In this document: in pieces, positions 17,541 through 26,493 of the stretch
Numbering within the stretch: the stretch's first letter is position 1
Layout of the letters: each line of letters begins with the position of its first letter
DNA from: an uncultured Clostridia bacterium
Lineage (GTDB): Bacteria > Bacillota > Clostridia > Oscillospirales > Ruminococcaceae
Direction of reading: 5' to 3'
DNA: 64,000 nt
Assembly: GCA_947626165.1 (NCBI GenBank)
Contig: CANQRG010000008.1
Span: 62,001-126,000, forward strand
The notes under the pieces: generated by a model
Database searches by the model: none
What the model saw: only the letters and a program-made list of their open reading frames with translations
Told to the model about the DNA's origin: nothing
Translations under genes and position numbers: made by a program

Positions 17541-18551
17541 TTAAACCGTATTTTTATTATCTTTCATCTTCAAAAGACTTTCGCTTACTTCTCCTATGAC
17601 ATTCGTCTCGGTAAATCTGCAAGCTTGTCTTATAGCATTGTAAAACGCCTTTGCATTGGAGCTTCCGTGAGCCTTGATTACAGGCTTTGACGTACCTAAA
17701 AGCGGAGCTCCGCCGTACTCTGTATAATCCATTTTCTTTCTGAAATGTTTAACCTTTTTAAGAAGCAAAAGTGCGGCAATTTTTGATTTAAAATTATCTA
17801 AAAGCATTTCCTTAAGCTCTGATGAAAAGAACTTTCCCAAGCCCTCATACAGCTTTAACATTATATTGCCTGTATAGCCGTCTGTAACAACAACGTCGCA
17901 CACGCCGTTCGGAAGTTCTCTAGCCTCAACATTTCCGCAGAAATTCAAAGGCGCCGTTTCAAGAAGATTATAGGTCTCAATCTCAAGCTCTCTGCCCTTT
18001 GAAGCTTCTTCACCAATGTTTGCAAGCATTACCTTAGGCTTATCAACAGACATTATTTTGTTCATATAAATACTGCCCATAACCGCAAACTGAACAAGCA
18101 TCTCAGGACGGCAATCGGAATTGGCGCCAGCGTCTAAAAGCATAAGAGGATTTGTCCTTGTAGGCAAGACTGTAGCAAGCGCCGCCCTTTTTATTCCCTT
18201 TATTCTCTTGACTATAAATGTTGCTCCTACAACAAGAGCCCCCGTTGAACCGGCGGAAACAAAAGCGTCGCCCTCACCGTTTGCAAGCATTTTCATTCCA
18301 ACCGCCATAGAACAATCGGACCTTGATTTTATAATTTCTGTCGGCTCCTCACATATATCTATAACGCTTGGCGCGTGTCTGATTTCAAGAGACGAAATAT
18401 CAATCGAGTTATCCTTTGCACACTTTTTAATTTTCTCCTCATCGCCAACCAAGCATATATCGGCATTAAAATCAGATCTGGCCTTTATACTTCCCTTTAT
18501 GACCTCCAGAGGAGCATTATCCCCCCCGAAAGCGTCGATTATTATTTTCAT
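17541..18551 (-). CDS. plsX: Phosphate acyltransferase PlsX
   Basis: Makes acyl-phosphate from acyl-ACP for phosphatidic acid synthesis with PlsY. The 336-residue sequence begins MKIIIDAFGGDNAP and contains SAGSTGALVVGA, DAGANSDCRPEMLVQFA and VTDGYTGNIMLKLYEG, all typical of PlsX. It lies 57 bases downstream of trmFO and is followed by rnc. Confidence 0.96.
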   Translation of the reverse strand: MKIIIDAFGGDNAPLEVIKGSIKARSDFNADICLVGDEEKIKKCAKDNSIDISSLEIRHAPSVIDICEEPTEIIKSRSDCSMAVGMKMLANGEGDAFVSAGSTGALVVGATFIVKRIKGIKRAALATVLPTRTNPLMLLDAGANSDCRPEMLVQFAVMGSIYMNKIMSVDKPKVMLANIGEEASKGRELEIETYNLLETAPLNFCGNVEARELPNGVCDVVVTDGYTGNIMLKLYEGLGKFFSSELKEMLLDNFKSKIAALLLLKKVKHFRKKMDYTEYGGAPLLGTSKPVIKAHGSSNAKAFYNAIRQACRFTETNVIGEVSESLLKMKDNKNTV

Positions 18552-18607
18552 ATATCATATCACTCCGTTGGAGCGTTTCCTCCTCTCGATGTTAAAAACT
18601 GCGAATG

Positions 18608-19942
18608 TCAAATCATTTCTCTCAATTTTTCCAGTCCTCTTACTGCAATCTGCTTATATCTTTCCTTTTTATCTTTAATTCTCACATTTAGCGGCGGAAG
18701 TATACCCATATTTGCTCCCATAGGCTGAAAATCAACAACCGATTCGTCGCTTATGTATTTGGATAAAGCTCCGAGCATACTCTCTCTTGGCAAGGACAAC
18801 ATATCCTTTCCCTCAATAAATCTCAGCATATTTTTCCCTGCTAATATCCCGCTTGCCGCAGATTCGATATACCCCTCCACTCCGGTTATCTGACCGGCAA
18901 AGAATATATTACTGTGTTCACACATATTAAAATGCTCTGTAAGCAGCTTTGGCGAATTTATAAAAGTGTTTCTGTGCATAACCCCGTATCTCATAAATTC
19001 AGCGTTTTCAAGTCCGGGAACAAGTGAGAATACCCTTTTTTGCTCGCCGAATCTCAAGTTTGTCTGAAAACCTACCATATTGTATAGAGTGCCGTTTCGG
19101 TTTTCAGCTCTTAACTGAACAACAGCATACGGACGCTTTCCTGTGTGAGGATCAACAAGCCCAACAGGCTTCAAAGGACCAAAACGCATTGTATCCTCAC
19201 CTCTGCCTGCCAAAACCTCAATAGGCATACAGCCTTCATAAACCTTGAATCTATCCTTTGAATTTGGCTTTTCGGGGTCATTGATTTCCTTTTCAAAGTC
19301 CTTTAGTTCTACAGACTCAGCGTGAATAAGCTCAGTGTAAAACTTCATATACTCGTCCCTATCCATAGGGCAATTTATATAATCTGCCTTGCCCTTTCCG
19401 TAACGCGAAGCAAAAAACACCTTATCCTTATCAAGACTTTCATAGGTGACGATAGGCGCTGCCGCATCGTGAAAATACAAGCTGTCTCCGCAGAGCTTTT
19501 TTATTGCCTCCGCCAGACCGTCTGATGTCAGCGGACCTGTTGCTATTATAACATTTTTATCAAGCAGTATTTCGCAGACCTCTTCGTTTATTACATAAAT
19601 ATTAGGGTGCGACTTTATCCTTTGAGTTATAAAGTCTGAAAAACCCTCTCTGTCAACGGCTAACGCTCCCCCTGCTGAAACTCTGTTCTCATTCGCAGAC
19701 TCCATAGTGAGCGAGCCAAGTATTCTCATTTCCTCTTTTAACATTCCTGCGGCGGATTCTAACCTGTCCGCTTTTAATGAGTTTGAGCATACCAGCTCGG
19801 CAAAGCCGTTATACTTATGCGCAGGCGAGAATTTTTTAGGCTTCATTTCATACAGCTTAACCAAAGCTCCGCCCTTTGCTAGAGTAAACGCCGCTTCGAC
19901 ACCTGCAAGTCCTGCTCCTATAACGATTACCTCATTATTCAT
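18608..19942 (-). CDS. trmFO: Folate-dependent tRNA (uracil-54) methyltransferase TrmFO
   Basis: Methylates U54 in the T-loop of tRNA using methylenetetrahydrofolate and FAD. The ATG at 19942 is chosen because AAAGGA sits 8 bases before it; a longer frame from 19960 would begin inside that site. The 444-residue protein opens with the FAD-binding [14 protein letters not shown], and continues with ICSNSLKAD-like [13 protein letters not shown] and the C-terminal [12 protein letters not shown] typical of the family. The start overlaps the topA stop by 8 bases. Confidence 0.95.
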   Translation of the reverse strand: MNNEVIVIGAGLAGVEAAFTLAKGGALVKLYEMKPKKFSPAHKYNGFAELVCSNSLKADRLESAAGMLKEEMRILGSLTMESANENRVSAGGALAVDREGFSDFITQRIKSHPNIYVINEEVCEILLDKNVIIATGPLTSDGLAEAIKKLCGDSLYFHDAAAPIVTYESLDKDKVFFASRYGKGKADYINCPMDRDEYMKFYTELIHAESVELKDFEKEINDPEKPNSKDRFKVYEGCMPIEVLAGRGEDTMRFGPLKPVGLVDPHTGKRPYAVVQLRAENRNGTLYNMVGFQTNLRFGEQKRVFSLVPGLENAEFMRYGVMHRNTFINSPKLLTEHFNMCEHSNIFFAGQITGVEGYIESAASGILAGKNMLRFIEGKDMLSLPRESMLGALSKYISDESVVDFQPMGANMGILPPLNVRIKDKKERYKQIAVRGLEKLREMI

Positions 19943-22016
19943 TTGACAAGTCCTTTTCATAACCGCAATCGGGCTTATGACAGATAAGTTTTCCTTTCTT
20001 TCCGCCCTTTTGGAACAGCGTTGAACCGCAGTCAGGGCATTTCTCAGCTGTCGGAACGTCCCACGTCATAAACTCGCAGTTAGGGTTATCCTCACAACCG
20101 TAATACTTTTTACCCCTCTTTGACTTTTTCTCCAAAACCTTTTTACCGCAATAAGGACATATCCCGTCTGTTTCTATAACTATCTTCTTTGTATTGGTAC
20201 ACTCAGGAAAGCCTGAGCAAGCTAAGAACTTTCCGAACTTTCCGATTTTTATTACCATAGGCTTTCCGCAAACTTCGCACACCTGGTCAGTCTGCTCGTC
20301 GGGTATCTTAACCCTTTTTCCCTCCATTGTCACTTCTGCATCTGTTAAAAGCTTGTCAAAATCCTTGTAAAATGAACCAAGAGTTTTTGTCCATTCCTTT
20401 TTACCCTCTTCAACGTCGTCAAGGTCATTTTCCATTCTCGCTGTAAACTTTAAATCTACTATTCTGTTAAAATGCTCAAGCATAAGAGTTGTTATGACCT
20501 CGCCTAAAACAGTCGGCTTGATTTGTTTACCCTCACGCTCAACATAGTTTCGGTCAAAAATGGTTTTTATCGTAGATGCATACGTTGAAGGACGTCCTAT
20601 TCCGTTTTCTTCAAATGCTTTAACAAGCGTACCCTCTGTATACCTAGCAGGAGGCTGGGTAAAATGCTGATTGCCCTCTAATGACTTTACCTTCAGCTTA
20701 TCTCCGTTTTTAAGCTCCGGAAGAATCTTTTTCGCATCTTCCTTTGACGTATCATCATAAATAACCGTAAAACCGTCAAACCTTACAGTATGTCCCGAAG
20801 CCTTGAAAATACATCCGTCAGCTTCAATATCAACAGCGACGGTATTCAAAAGACAGTTTTCCATCTGACTTGCAATAAAACGCTCCCAGATGAGCTTATA
20901 AAGCTTATACTGGTCATTTGTAACACCGCTTTGCTTTACTTCTTCAGGGGTAAGCGACGGAATGGTAGGTCTAATAGCCTCGTGAGCGTCCTGCGCATTA
21001 CTCTTTGTTTTAAATTTCTTAGGCTGTTTAGGAATATAATCCTTGCCGAATTTTTCTTCTATAAACTTATGCGCGTTTGCTCTAGCTTCATCAGATATCC
21101 TCAAGCTGTCTGTTCTCATATATGTTATTAGACCGACAAGTCCCTGTCCTTTTATATCAACTCCCTCATAAAGCTCCTGAGCAGTTCTCATTGTCCTTGT
21201 TGTCTGAAAGCCCAGTCTCCTTGAAGCGTCCTGCTGGAGCGTTGAGGTTGTAAACGGCGCCTGAGGAGTTTTCTTCCTAACGCTCTTTTTTATGTTTGCA
21301 ACAACGAACTCAGCGGAGTTAAGTCTTTCTACAAGCTCGTCGACCGGTATATGATTATCCGCCTCGAATTTCTTGCCGTCAACTGTTGAAAGTGTTGCGT
21401 CAAACGCCTTTCTTGAACCCTCTGGGCAGAGCTTAGCGTCAATAGACCAATATTCCTGTGACACAAAGTTCTTTATTTCGTTCTCGCGGTCAACGATCAT
21501 TCTTACAGCCGCCGATTGCACACGCCCTGCCGAAAGACCACGCCTTACCTTTTTCCACAAAAACGGCGACAACTTGTATCCCACTATTCTGTCAAGTATT
21601 CTTCTGGCCTGCTGTGCGTTTACCTTGTTTATGTCAATAGTTCGCGGAGCTTTTATTCCTGCCTCTATGCCCGACTTGGTTATTTCATTAAAAGTAACTC
21701 GGTTGTTATCATTCAAATCAAGATTAAGAATGTTAGCTAAATGCCATGATATTGCTTCGCCCTCCCTATCAGGGTCGGCGGCAAGATAAACATTATCGGC
21801 TTTTTTTGCCTTTTTCTTTATTTCAGAAATAGTTTTTTCTTTTCCCTTTATGTCGCAATACTCAGGCTTAAAATCGTGTTCAATATCAACGCCGATTTTA
21901 GACTTTGGCAAATCTCTGAGATGCCCCATAGATGCGATAACCTCATAATCGCCCTTTAAGTATCTCTTTATTGTTTCGACCTTTTTAGGCGACTCAACTA
22001 TTATAAGATTAGACAT
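19935..22016 (-). CDS. topA: DNA topoisomerase I
   Basis: Relaxes negative supercoils. The TOPRIM domain (residues 1-115) starts [14 protein letters not shown] and contains [15 protein letters not shown]. The active-site Tyr is in [14 protein letters not shown] (about residue 300). The C-terminus has three four-Cys zinc motifs (CEVCG...C...C, CPYCG...C...C, CPDCG...C...C). The start at 22016 (MSNLIIVE) is preferred; an alternative ATG lies at 22028. Length 693-697 residues is typical for Firmicutes. It precedes trmFO and follows dprA, a conserved order. Confidence 0.97.
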   Translation of the reverse strand: MSNLIIVESPKKVETIKRYLKGDYEVIASMGHLRDLPKSKIGVDIEHDFKPEYCDIKGKEKTISEIKKKAKKADNVYLAADPDREGEAISWHLANILNLDLNDNNRVTFNEITKSGIEAGIKAPRTIDINKVNAQQARRILDRIVGYKLSPFLWKKVRRGLSAGRVQSAAVRMIVDRENEIKNFVSQEYWSIDAKLCPEGSRKAFDATLSTVDGKKFEADNHIPVDELVERLNSAEFVVANIKKSVRKKTPQAPFTTSTLQQDASRRLGFQTTRTMRTAQELYEGVDIKGQGLVGLITYMRTDSLRISDEARANAHKFIEEKFGKDYIPKQPKKFKTKSNAQDAHEAIRPTIPSLTPEEVKQSGVTNDQYKLYKLIWERFIASQMENCLLNTVAVDIEADGCIFKASGHTVRFDGFTVIYDDTSKEDAKKILPELKNGDKLKVKSLEGNQHFTQPPARYTEGTLVKAFEENGIGRPSTYASTIKTIFDRNYVEREGKQIKPTVLGEVITTLMLEHFNRIVDLKFTARMENDLDDVEEGKKEWTKTLGSFYKDFDKLLTDAEVTMEGKRVKIPDEQTDQVCEVCGKPMVIKIGKFGKFLACSGFPECTNTKKIVIETDGICPYCGKKVLEKKSKRGKKYYGCEDNPNCEFMTWDVPTAEKCPDCGSTLFQKGGKKGKLICHKPDCGYEKDLSNE

Positions 22017-22058
22017 ACTAATCACCATACCCTTTAAAATTTCTTTGCTCTTTCTATA

Positions 22059-23342
22059 TTATGAAAGCATATATCTCTTACCCGAAAGTGATTTCACAAT
22101 TCCCAAAAGCTCAAGCTCGGTAAGCTCAACTAACAACACTGATATATCCAGCGACAGCTTTTCGCAAAGCTTATCAATATGCATAACTCCGCTAGAAAGC
22201 TCGTCATAAATACGCTTTTGTATTTCGCTTAAATCGGAAGTATCAACATAAGTTGCGGTTATGCTCAGGGTCTTTCCATCATCATCGGCTGATAGCTGAT
22301 TAAGCTCGCTGTCCATTTCCCTTAATGGCTTTGAGACCCTATGCTGTTTTGCCGATTTGTTTGAGTTCGCTCTGCTGATAGCGTTATCAAACTTGCGCTC
22401 TATTGAAACCAGCTCTGAATTGTTCGGAATAAAGTTTAATTTGTGCGAAAAATTGTTTATATATTCATTGGCAATATCCTCAGCAGAAAAAACGGGGATA
22501 GCGCCGTCTTTAAGCAGATTTCTCTGACCGAAATAACGCTTGTCAAAAATATCGTGAGGAACTATCGTAAAAATGTCTTTTCCCTGATTAAGCGCTATTG
22601 AAGCCGAGCTTAACGCTCCGCTTCTCTCGCTTGCCTCTATTACAAACACGCCCATACTCAACCCCGCAAGCAGCCTGTTTCTAGCAACAAAATCCTTAGA
22701 CCTTGGCTTGTGATTAGGGAAGTATTCAGAAATTACCGCACCGCATTTCGCTATTGACTTTTTTAGCGACGTTGTACCCGCAGGATAATCATACTCCAGT
22801 CCGCAGGCTAACACCGCAGCCGATTTTTCATTTGCGTCTATCGAAACCTCGTTAGCCAGCGAATCTGCTCCTACCGCAAAACCGCTTACAAAGCGTATTC
22901 CTTTTCTTAACATTGATGACAATAAAGTCTTTTCAGCATTAAGGCTGTATGCTGAAGAGTCTCTTGCACCTACAACTGCTATTATAACCCTTTCATTGAT
23001 AAAACTCAAATCACCATAAGTAAATAATACTGACGGCGGATTTGAGATCTCTCTGAGCATTTGAGGAAAATCATCATCCTCATAGCAATATATATTTATG
23101 CCCTTTTGCTCACAATATGCTATAGTCTGCTCTGCCGTAAACATCGACGCCGACCGAATGGAGCTTATCTCCTTAGACAAAAGACCTCGTGGGAACTTAT
23201 CCTTCACCGCATCATCATAAAAATCTACAATACTGTCATACCTTTCTAAAACCTCCCATTTTCTCGGATTAGCAGGTCCGAAAGCAATGGTAAGCCATAC
23301 CCAGTATTTTAAATTTTCACTTCTGTTTTCTGTCAAAGTCAT
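22059..23342 (-). CDS. dprA: DNA-processing protein DprA
   Basis: Loads RecA on incoming single-stranded DNA during transformation. The 427-residue protein has the DprA Rossmann core (VVGARDSSAYSLNAEK near residue 122, then VSGFAVGADSLANEVS and the nucleotide-fold text RSGALSSASIALNQGKDIF) and a C-terminal winged-helix domain (about 365-427, LSEIQKRIYDEL). A middle linker of about 60 residues is less conserved. The dprA-topA-trmFO order is typical of Firmicutes and by itself does not prove natural competence. Confidence 0.95.
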   Translation of the reverse strand: MTLTENRSENLKYWVWLTIAFGPANPRKWEVLERYDSIVDFYDDAVKDKFPRGLLSKEISSIRSASMFTAEQTIAYCEQKGINIYCYEDDDFPQMLREISNPPSVLFTYGDLSFINERVIIAVVGARDSSAYSLNAEKTLLSSMLRKGIRFVSGFAVGADSLANEVSIDANEKSAAVLACGLEYDYPAGTTSLKKSIAKCGAVISEYFPNHKPRSKDFVARNRLLAGLSMGVFVIEASERSGALSSASIALNQGKDIFTIVPHDIFDKRYFGQRNLLKDGAIPVFSAEDIANEYINNFSHKLNFIPNNSELVSIERKFDNAISRANSNKSAKQHRVSKPLREMDSELNQLSADDDGKTLSITATYVDTSDLSEIQKRIYDELSSGVMHIDKLCEKLSLDISVLLVELTELELLGIVKSLSGKRYMLS

Positions 23343-23367
23343 CGCCTCTTTATTTACGTCAAAACTA

Positions 23368-24144
23368 TTATGTCTTTGTCATTTCCCACATCAAAATCGC
23401 CGCCGCTACGCTTGCGTTAAGCGAATCAATATTTCCGTTCATTTCAATTGTGACCTGCTCGTCGCAAAGAGCCGAATGTTCACTCTTTAAGCCGTTGCCC
23501 TCGTTTCCGATAACTATAGCGGAATTTAAGGGAAACTTCACAGAACGTATTTCTCCAGCCTGCTTTGAAATAACAGCCGCATAGGTTTTCACGCCCTCAA
23601 GCCTCAATCTACTTAAAACACCGTCAAAATCGTCTTCAATATATATTTTAAGCCTGAAAAGACTGCCCATAGTTGAACGCACGACCTTTGGATTATATAG
23701 ATCACAGCAGTTTTCACAAAGTATAACGCCAGATACTCCCATAGCGTCAGCGGTTCTGAGAATTGTGCCCAGATTTCCCGGATCCTGAATATTATTCAAA
23801 ACCACAAACTTTCCGCTAAGCGTGCAATTACTTAACAGTTTGTTCTTTAGCTTATTCACTATTGCAAATATCCCCTGATCTGACTTTGTATTGCTTAGCC
23901 TTTTAGCAACACCTTCACTGACAAGTGTTATCTTATCAGAATACTCACTCAAGAACTCCCTGTCTCTTTCAAACGCCGTTTCTGTTGCAAAAATCGTTTG
24001 AATATCCGATTTCTCCGAAACTGCGTCTTTTAAAAGTCTGCTCCCCTCAAGGGTGAACTGATTATGCTCATCACGGGCTTTTTTGCTTGTAGAAAGCCTG
24101 ACATACTGCTTTACATTTATATTTTCATTACTCGTAATAAGCAT
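23368..24144 (-). CDS. SpoU/TrmH-family RNA 2'-O-methyltransferase
   Basis: A 258-residue SPOUT-class enzyme. The N-terminal substrate-binding part (about 1-100) precedes the knotted domain with motif 1 NNIQDPGNLGTILRTADA, motif 2 VIGNEGNGLKSE and motif 3 DSLNASVAAAILMWE. The family methylates rRNA (as RlmB does at G2251) or tRNA with S-adenosylmethionine; the target cannot be told here. It follows rplT after a terminator and lies 25 bases before dprA. Confidence 0.9.
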   Translation of the reverse strand: MLITSNENINVKQYVRLSTSKKARDEHNQFTLEGSRLLKDAVSEKSDIQTIFATETAFERDREFLSEYSDKITLVSEGVAKRLSNTKSDQGIFAIVNKLKNKLLSNCTLSGKFVVLNNIQDPGNLGTILRTADAMGVSGVILCENCCDLYNPKVVRSTMGSLFRLKIYIEDDFDGVLSRLRLEGVKTYAAVISKQAGEIRSVKFPLNSAIVIGNEGNGLKSEHSALCDEQVTIEMNGNIDSLNASVAAAILMWEMTKT

Positions 24145-24185
24145 AAAATCCCCTTATCTAAATACAACATTTAACATTTTCTATA

Positions 24186-24226
24186 AACAACAAAACACGC
24201 CAGAGCATTTCACTCAGCGTGTTGGT
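24186..24226 (-). terminator. Terminator of the infC-rpmI-rplT operon
   Basis: On the minus strand AACACGC (24223-24217) pairs with GCGTGTT (24200-24194) across a partly paired interior, and TTGTTG follows. It begins a few bases past the rplT stop at 24231. Confidence 0.75.
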
Positions 24227-24230
24227 TTGT

Positions 24231-24587
24231 TTAGTTAAGAGCAGTCTTTGCCTGCTCAACTATTGATTTAAAGCCCTCCGGATCGCTGATTGCGATTTCT
24301 GAAAGCATCTTTCTGTTTAATGTGATTCCGGCTTTCTTAACACCGTTCATAAACTGTGAGTAGTTAATGCCGTTCATCTTGCAGGCAGCAGAAATTCTTG
24401 TGATCCACAGTTTTCTGAATTCTCTTTTCTTCTGCTTTCTGCCGATATAAGCATATTGTCCCGACTTCATTACGGCTTCCTTAGCCATCTTGAAGTGCTT
24501 GCTCTTTGCTCCCCAGTAACCTTTTGCAAGTTTGAGGGTCTTATTTCTTCTCTTTCGAGTCATCATTGCTCCCTTTACACGAGCCAT
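24231..24587 (-). CDS. rplT: 50S ribosomal protein L20
   Basis: A 118-residue basic protein with [20 protein letters not shown] at the N-terminus and the conserved [16 protein letters not shown] and [16 protein letters not shown] segments of bL20. L20 binds 23S rRNA early in 50S assembly and in Firmicutes represses its own operon by binding the infC leader. It is the last gene of infC-rpmI-rplT. Confidence 0.98.
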   Translation of the reverse strand: MARVKGAMMTRKRRNKTLKLAKGYWGAKSKHFKMAKEAVMKSGQYAYIGRKQKKREFRKLWITRISAACKMNGINYSQFMNGVKKAGITLNRKMLSEIAISDPEGFKSIVEQAKTALN

Positions 24588-24635
24588 AGTAAATTCCTCC
24601 TAATTTAATTAATTTCTTCGGTTCCCTATACTCGT

Positions 24636-24833
24636 TTATTTGTAAGGGATAAGCTCTCTCAAGTTCTTCTGGTCTGCTGCTGAAGCATATGCAGAATTAC
24701 GAGTTTGTCTGGCTTTTTTGTGACCTTTTTGAATTAGTCTGTGGCTCTTGTTTGTACGCATATACTTAACTTTTCCCGAGCCTGTTACCTTAAAACGCTT
24801 TTTAGCACCTGAGTGTGTTTTCATCTTAGGCAT
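24636..24833 (-). CDS. rpmI: 50S ribosomal protein L35
   Basis: A 65-residue basic protein starting MPKMKTHSGAKKRFKVTGSG, the full bL35 signature, with a GGAGG ribosome site. It sits 38 bases after infC and 48 before rplT, in the universal operon order. Confidence 0.98.
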   Translation of the reverse strand: MPKMKTHSGAKKRFKVTGSGKVKYMRTNKSHRLIQKGHKKARQTRNSAYASAADQKNLRELIPYK

Positions 24834-24871
24834 AATTTTTCCTCCTTAATAAAAATACTTTAGTAAATCTG

Positions 24872-25393
24872 TTACTTATTCGTTTTCGGATTGACGAACA
24901 TAACAAGACTCCGTCCTTCCATTTTAGGCTTCTTGTCAACTGTTCCGCACTCGGATACAGCTTCTTTAAATCTCTCTAGCAACTCTACGCCAAGCTGCGG
25001 ATGAGCAACAGCACGTTTTCTGAAACGAACCGAAACCTTCAGCTTATCGCCCGATTTTAAAAACTTTCTTGCCTGATTAGCCTTAGTTTCAAAATCATGT
25101 GTGTCGATAGTGGAAGACATTCTTACTTCCTTGACCTCAACGACCTTCTGGTTCTTTCTTGCTTCTTTTTCCTTCTTAGCCTGTTCAAAGCAATACTTTC
25201 CGTAATCCATTATCTTACATACAGGCGGCTTTGCCATAGGCGCAATTTTAACAAGGTCCAAGTCCTTTTCATATGCAACCCTCTGGGCTTCCTTGCCTGA
25301 CACTATACCAAGCTGGCTTCCGTCCTCGCCGATAAGTCTGACTTCCTTATCGTTGATTGCTTCGTTGATTTGAGTATCAATTTTGTTGCTAAT
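24872..25393 (-). CDS. infC: Translation initiation factor IF-3, ATT start codon
   Basis: IF-3 keeps 30S subunits apart and checks the start codon. The start is placed at ATT (25393-25391): GGAGGTG lies 7 bases upstream, and the encoded text ISNKIDTQINEAINDKEVRLI is the proper IF-3 N-terminus. A longer frame from 25612 would run through the leader and promoter and is rejected. The 173-residue protein has the N domain (to about 85), a linker (EQAKKEKEARKNQ) and the C domain (VEVKEVRMSSTID). A non-AUG start is a known IF-3 hallmark that lets it sense and limit its own synthesis. Confidence 0.95.
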   Translation of the reverse strand: MSNKIDTQINEAINDKEVRLIGEDGSQLGIVSGKEAQRVAYEKDLDLVKIAPMAKPPVCKIMDYGKYCFEQAKKEKEARKNQKVVEVKEVRMSSTIDTHDFETKANQARKFLKSGDKLKVSVRFRKRAVAHPQLGVELLERFKEAVSECGTVDKKPKMEGRSLVMFVNPKTNK

Positions 25394-25552
25394 GATCAAA
25401 CACCTCCGCAAATTTACTAAAAGTATTTCCGAATAAAATATGAGTGCAGATAAAACATCCGCACTCATACAATAAACAGCATAGCTATACTTAACTGTAT
25501 TGACCTTTTCACTTGATCGCTTAAGGTGAGAACGGAGTTCTGCTTTACTTAC
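25394..25552 (-). ncRNA. L20-type leader of the infC operon
   Basis: The untranslated stretch between promoter and infC contains a strong hairpin (ATGAGTGCGGAT pairing with ATCTGCACTCAT, about 25441-25469) followed by TTTTATT, i.e. an attenuator, and an upstream alternative pairing region (AACTCCGTTCTCACC). Position and design match the L20-binding leader of Firmicutes. I could not verify the Rfam match. Confidence 0.65.
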
Positions 25553-25558
25553 CACGTT

Positions 25559-25587
25559 ATTATACACTTCAATTTTCACTTTGTCAA
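25559..25587 (-). promoter_or_regulatory. Promoter of infC-rpmI-rplT
   Basis: TTGACA (25587-25582) and TATAAT (25564-25559) are exact with 17 bases between them. It lies next to the 3' end of the AraC gene. Confidence 0.88.
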
Positions 25588-25612
25588 GCATTTTTAGAAA
25601 AATTTTTTGCAA

Positions 25613-26470
25613 TTAATTCCCGATGCTTCTTTTATACCTCGACGGCGTGGTATTATACACGCTTTTAAAAGTCTCGATAAACGATTTTACATTTGCAAAA
25701 CCGTTGCTATAAGCAATCTCAGTAACTGAACGGTCGCTGTTCAAAAGCTCTCTGTACGCATGGTAAAGTCTTATCTTATTCAAATAAGAATAAAACGTCT
25801 CTCCGGTATTCTTCTTAAAAAACTTTGAAAAATATGTCGGCGACATACCGATCTCTGACGCAATATCAGAAAGCGAAAAGCCGGTTGAAAAATTCTTTTC
25901 CATAAAGCCGATTGCTTTTTTAATATTTATCATACTCTTTTGCTCGTATCTGTCATATCCTTTTTCCTGCTTTTCCTTTTTACATTCTTTTAAAAGCACG
26001 CTGCAAATTTTCCTCAAAACAATTGATATTTCAAGCTCGTAAAATTCCTCTTTCTGCTCAAACAGATAAGCGCACTCAATAATTAATCTTTTGACCTTTT
26101 GCTTTGCCTTTTCTTTGCCTGTAAAATCAAAGTAGTAAGAATCAATATCACTGCAATACTCTCTAAGTAAATCATATGACAATAAAATAGTCACAGTATT
26201 CAGCGAATTGATATCGTCAGAGCGTGTTTCGTGAAGCTCGCCGCTGTTTACAAAGAAAAAATCTCCCGAACAGACCTCAACAGGTTTTCCATTTATAACG
26301 CCGTTTATCTTTCCCTCTATTACTAAATCAAATTCAAGATTGCTGTGCCAATGAAGCGGATAATGCGATGTATCATCGCTTCCGTACCCGAAATATATTT
26401 TAGCCGGTATCAAAGAGTTTGTTTCGATTTTTTCCTGATAATAATTCATATTCAACACCAACCTTTTCAA
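25613..26470 (-). CDS. AraC-family transcriptional regulator with N-terminal cupin
   Basis: A 285-residue regulator. Residues about 25-120 form a cupin-like ligand domain (HYPLHWHSNLEFDLVIEG, then GDFFFVNSGELHETR). The C-terminal 100 residues have two helix-turn-helix units: FSLSDIASEIGMSPTYFSKF and SVTEIAYSNGFANVKSFIETF. Such proteins usually control sugar or glycoside use genes, but no transporter or glycosidase is adjacent: addA lies upstream and infC downstream. Target unknown. Confidence 0.88.
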   Translation of the reverse strand: MKRLVLNMNYYQEKIETNSLIPAKIYFGYGSDDTSHYPLHWHSNLEFDLVIEGKINGVINGKPVEVCSGDFFFVNSGELHETRSDDINSLNTVTILLSYDLLREYCSDIDSYYFDFTGKEKAKQKVKRLIIECAYLFEQKEEFYELEISIVLRKICSVLLKECKKEKQEKGYDRYEQKSMINIKKAIGFMEKNFSTGFSLSDIASEIGMSPTYFSKFFKKNTGETFYSYLNKIRLYHAYRELLNSDRSVTEIAYSNGFANVKSFIETFKSVYNTTPSRYKRSIGN

Positions 26471-26493
26471 ACTTGTAGTGTTTACAAAACCGT

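Noticed and set aside
25394-25612. N-terminal 73 codons of a longer infC frame
   Set aside because: The stretch includes the promoter, the attenuator hairpin and no family similarity; the IF-3 sequence begins at the ATT.
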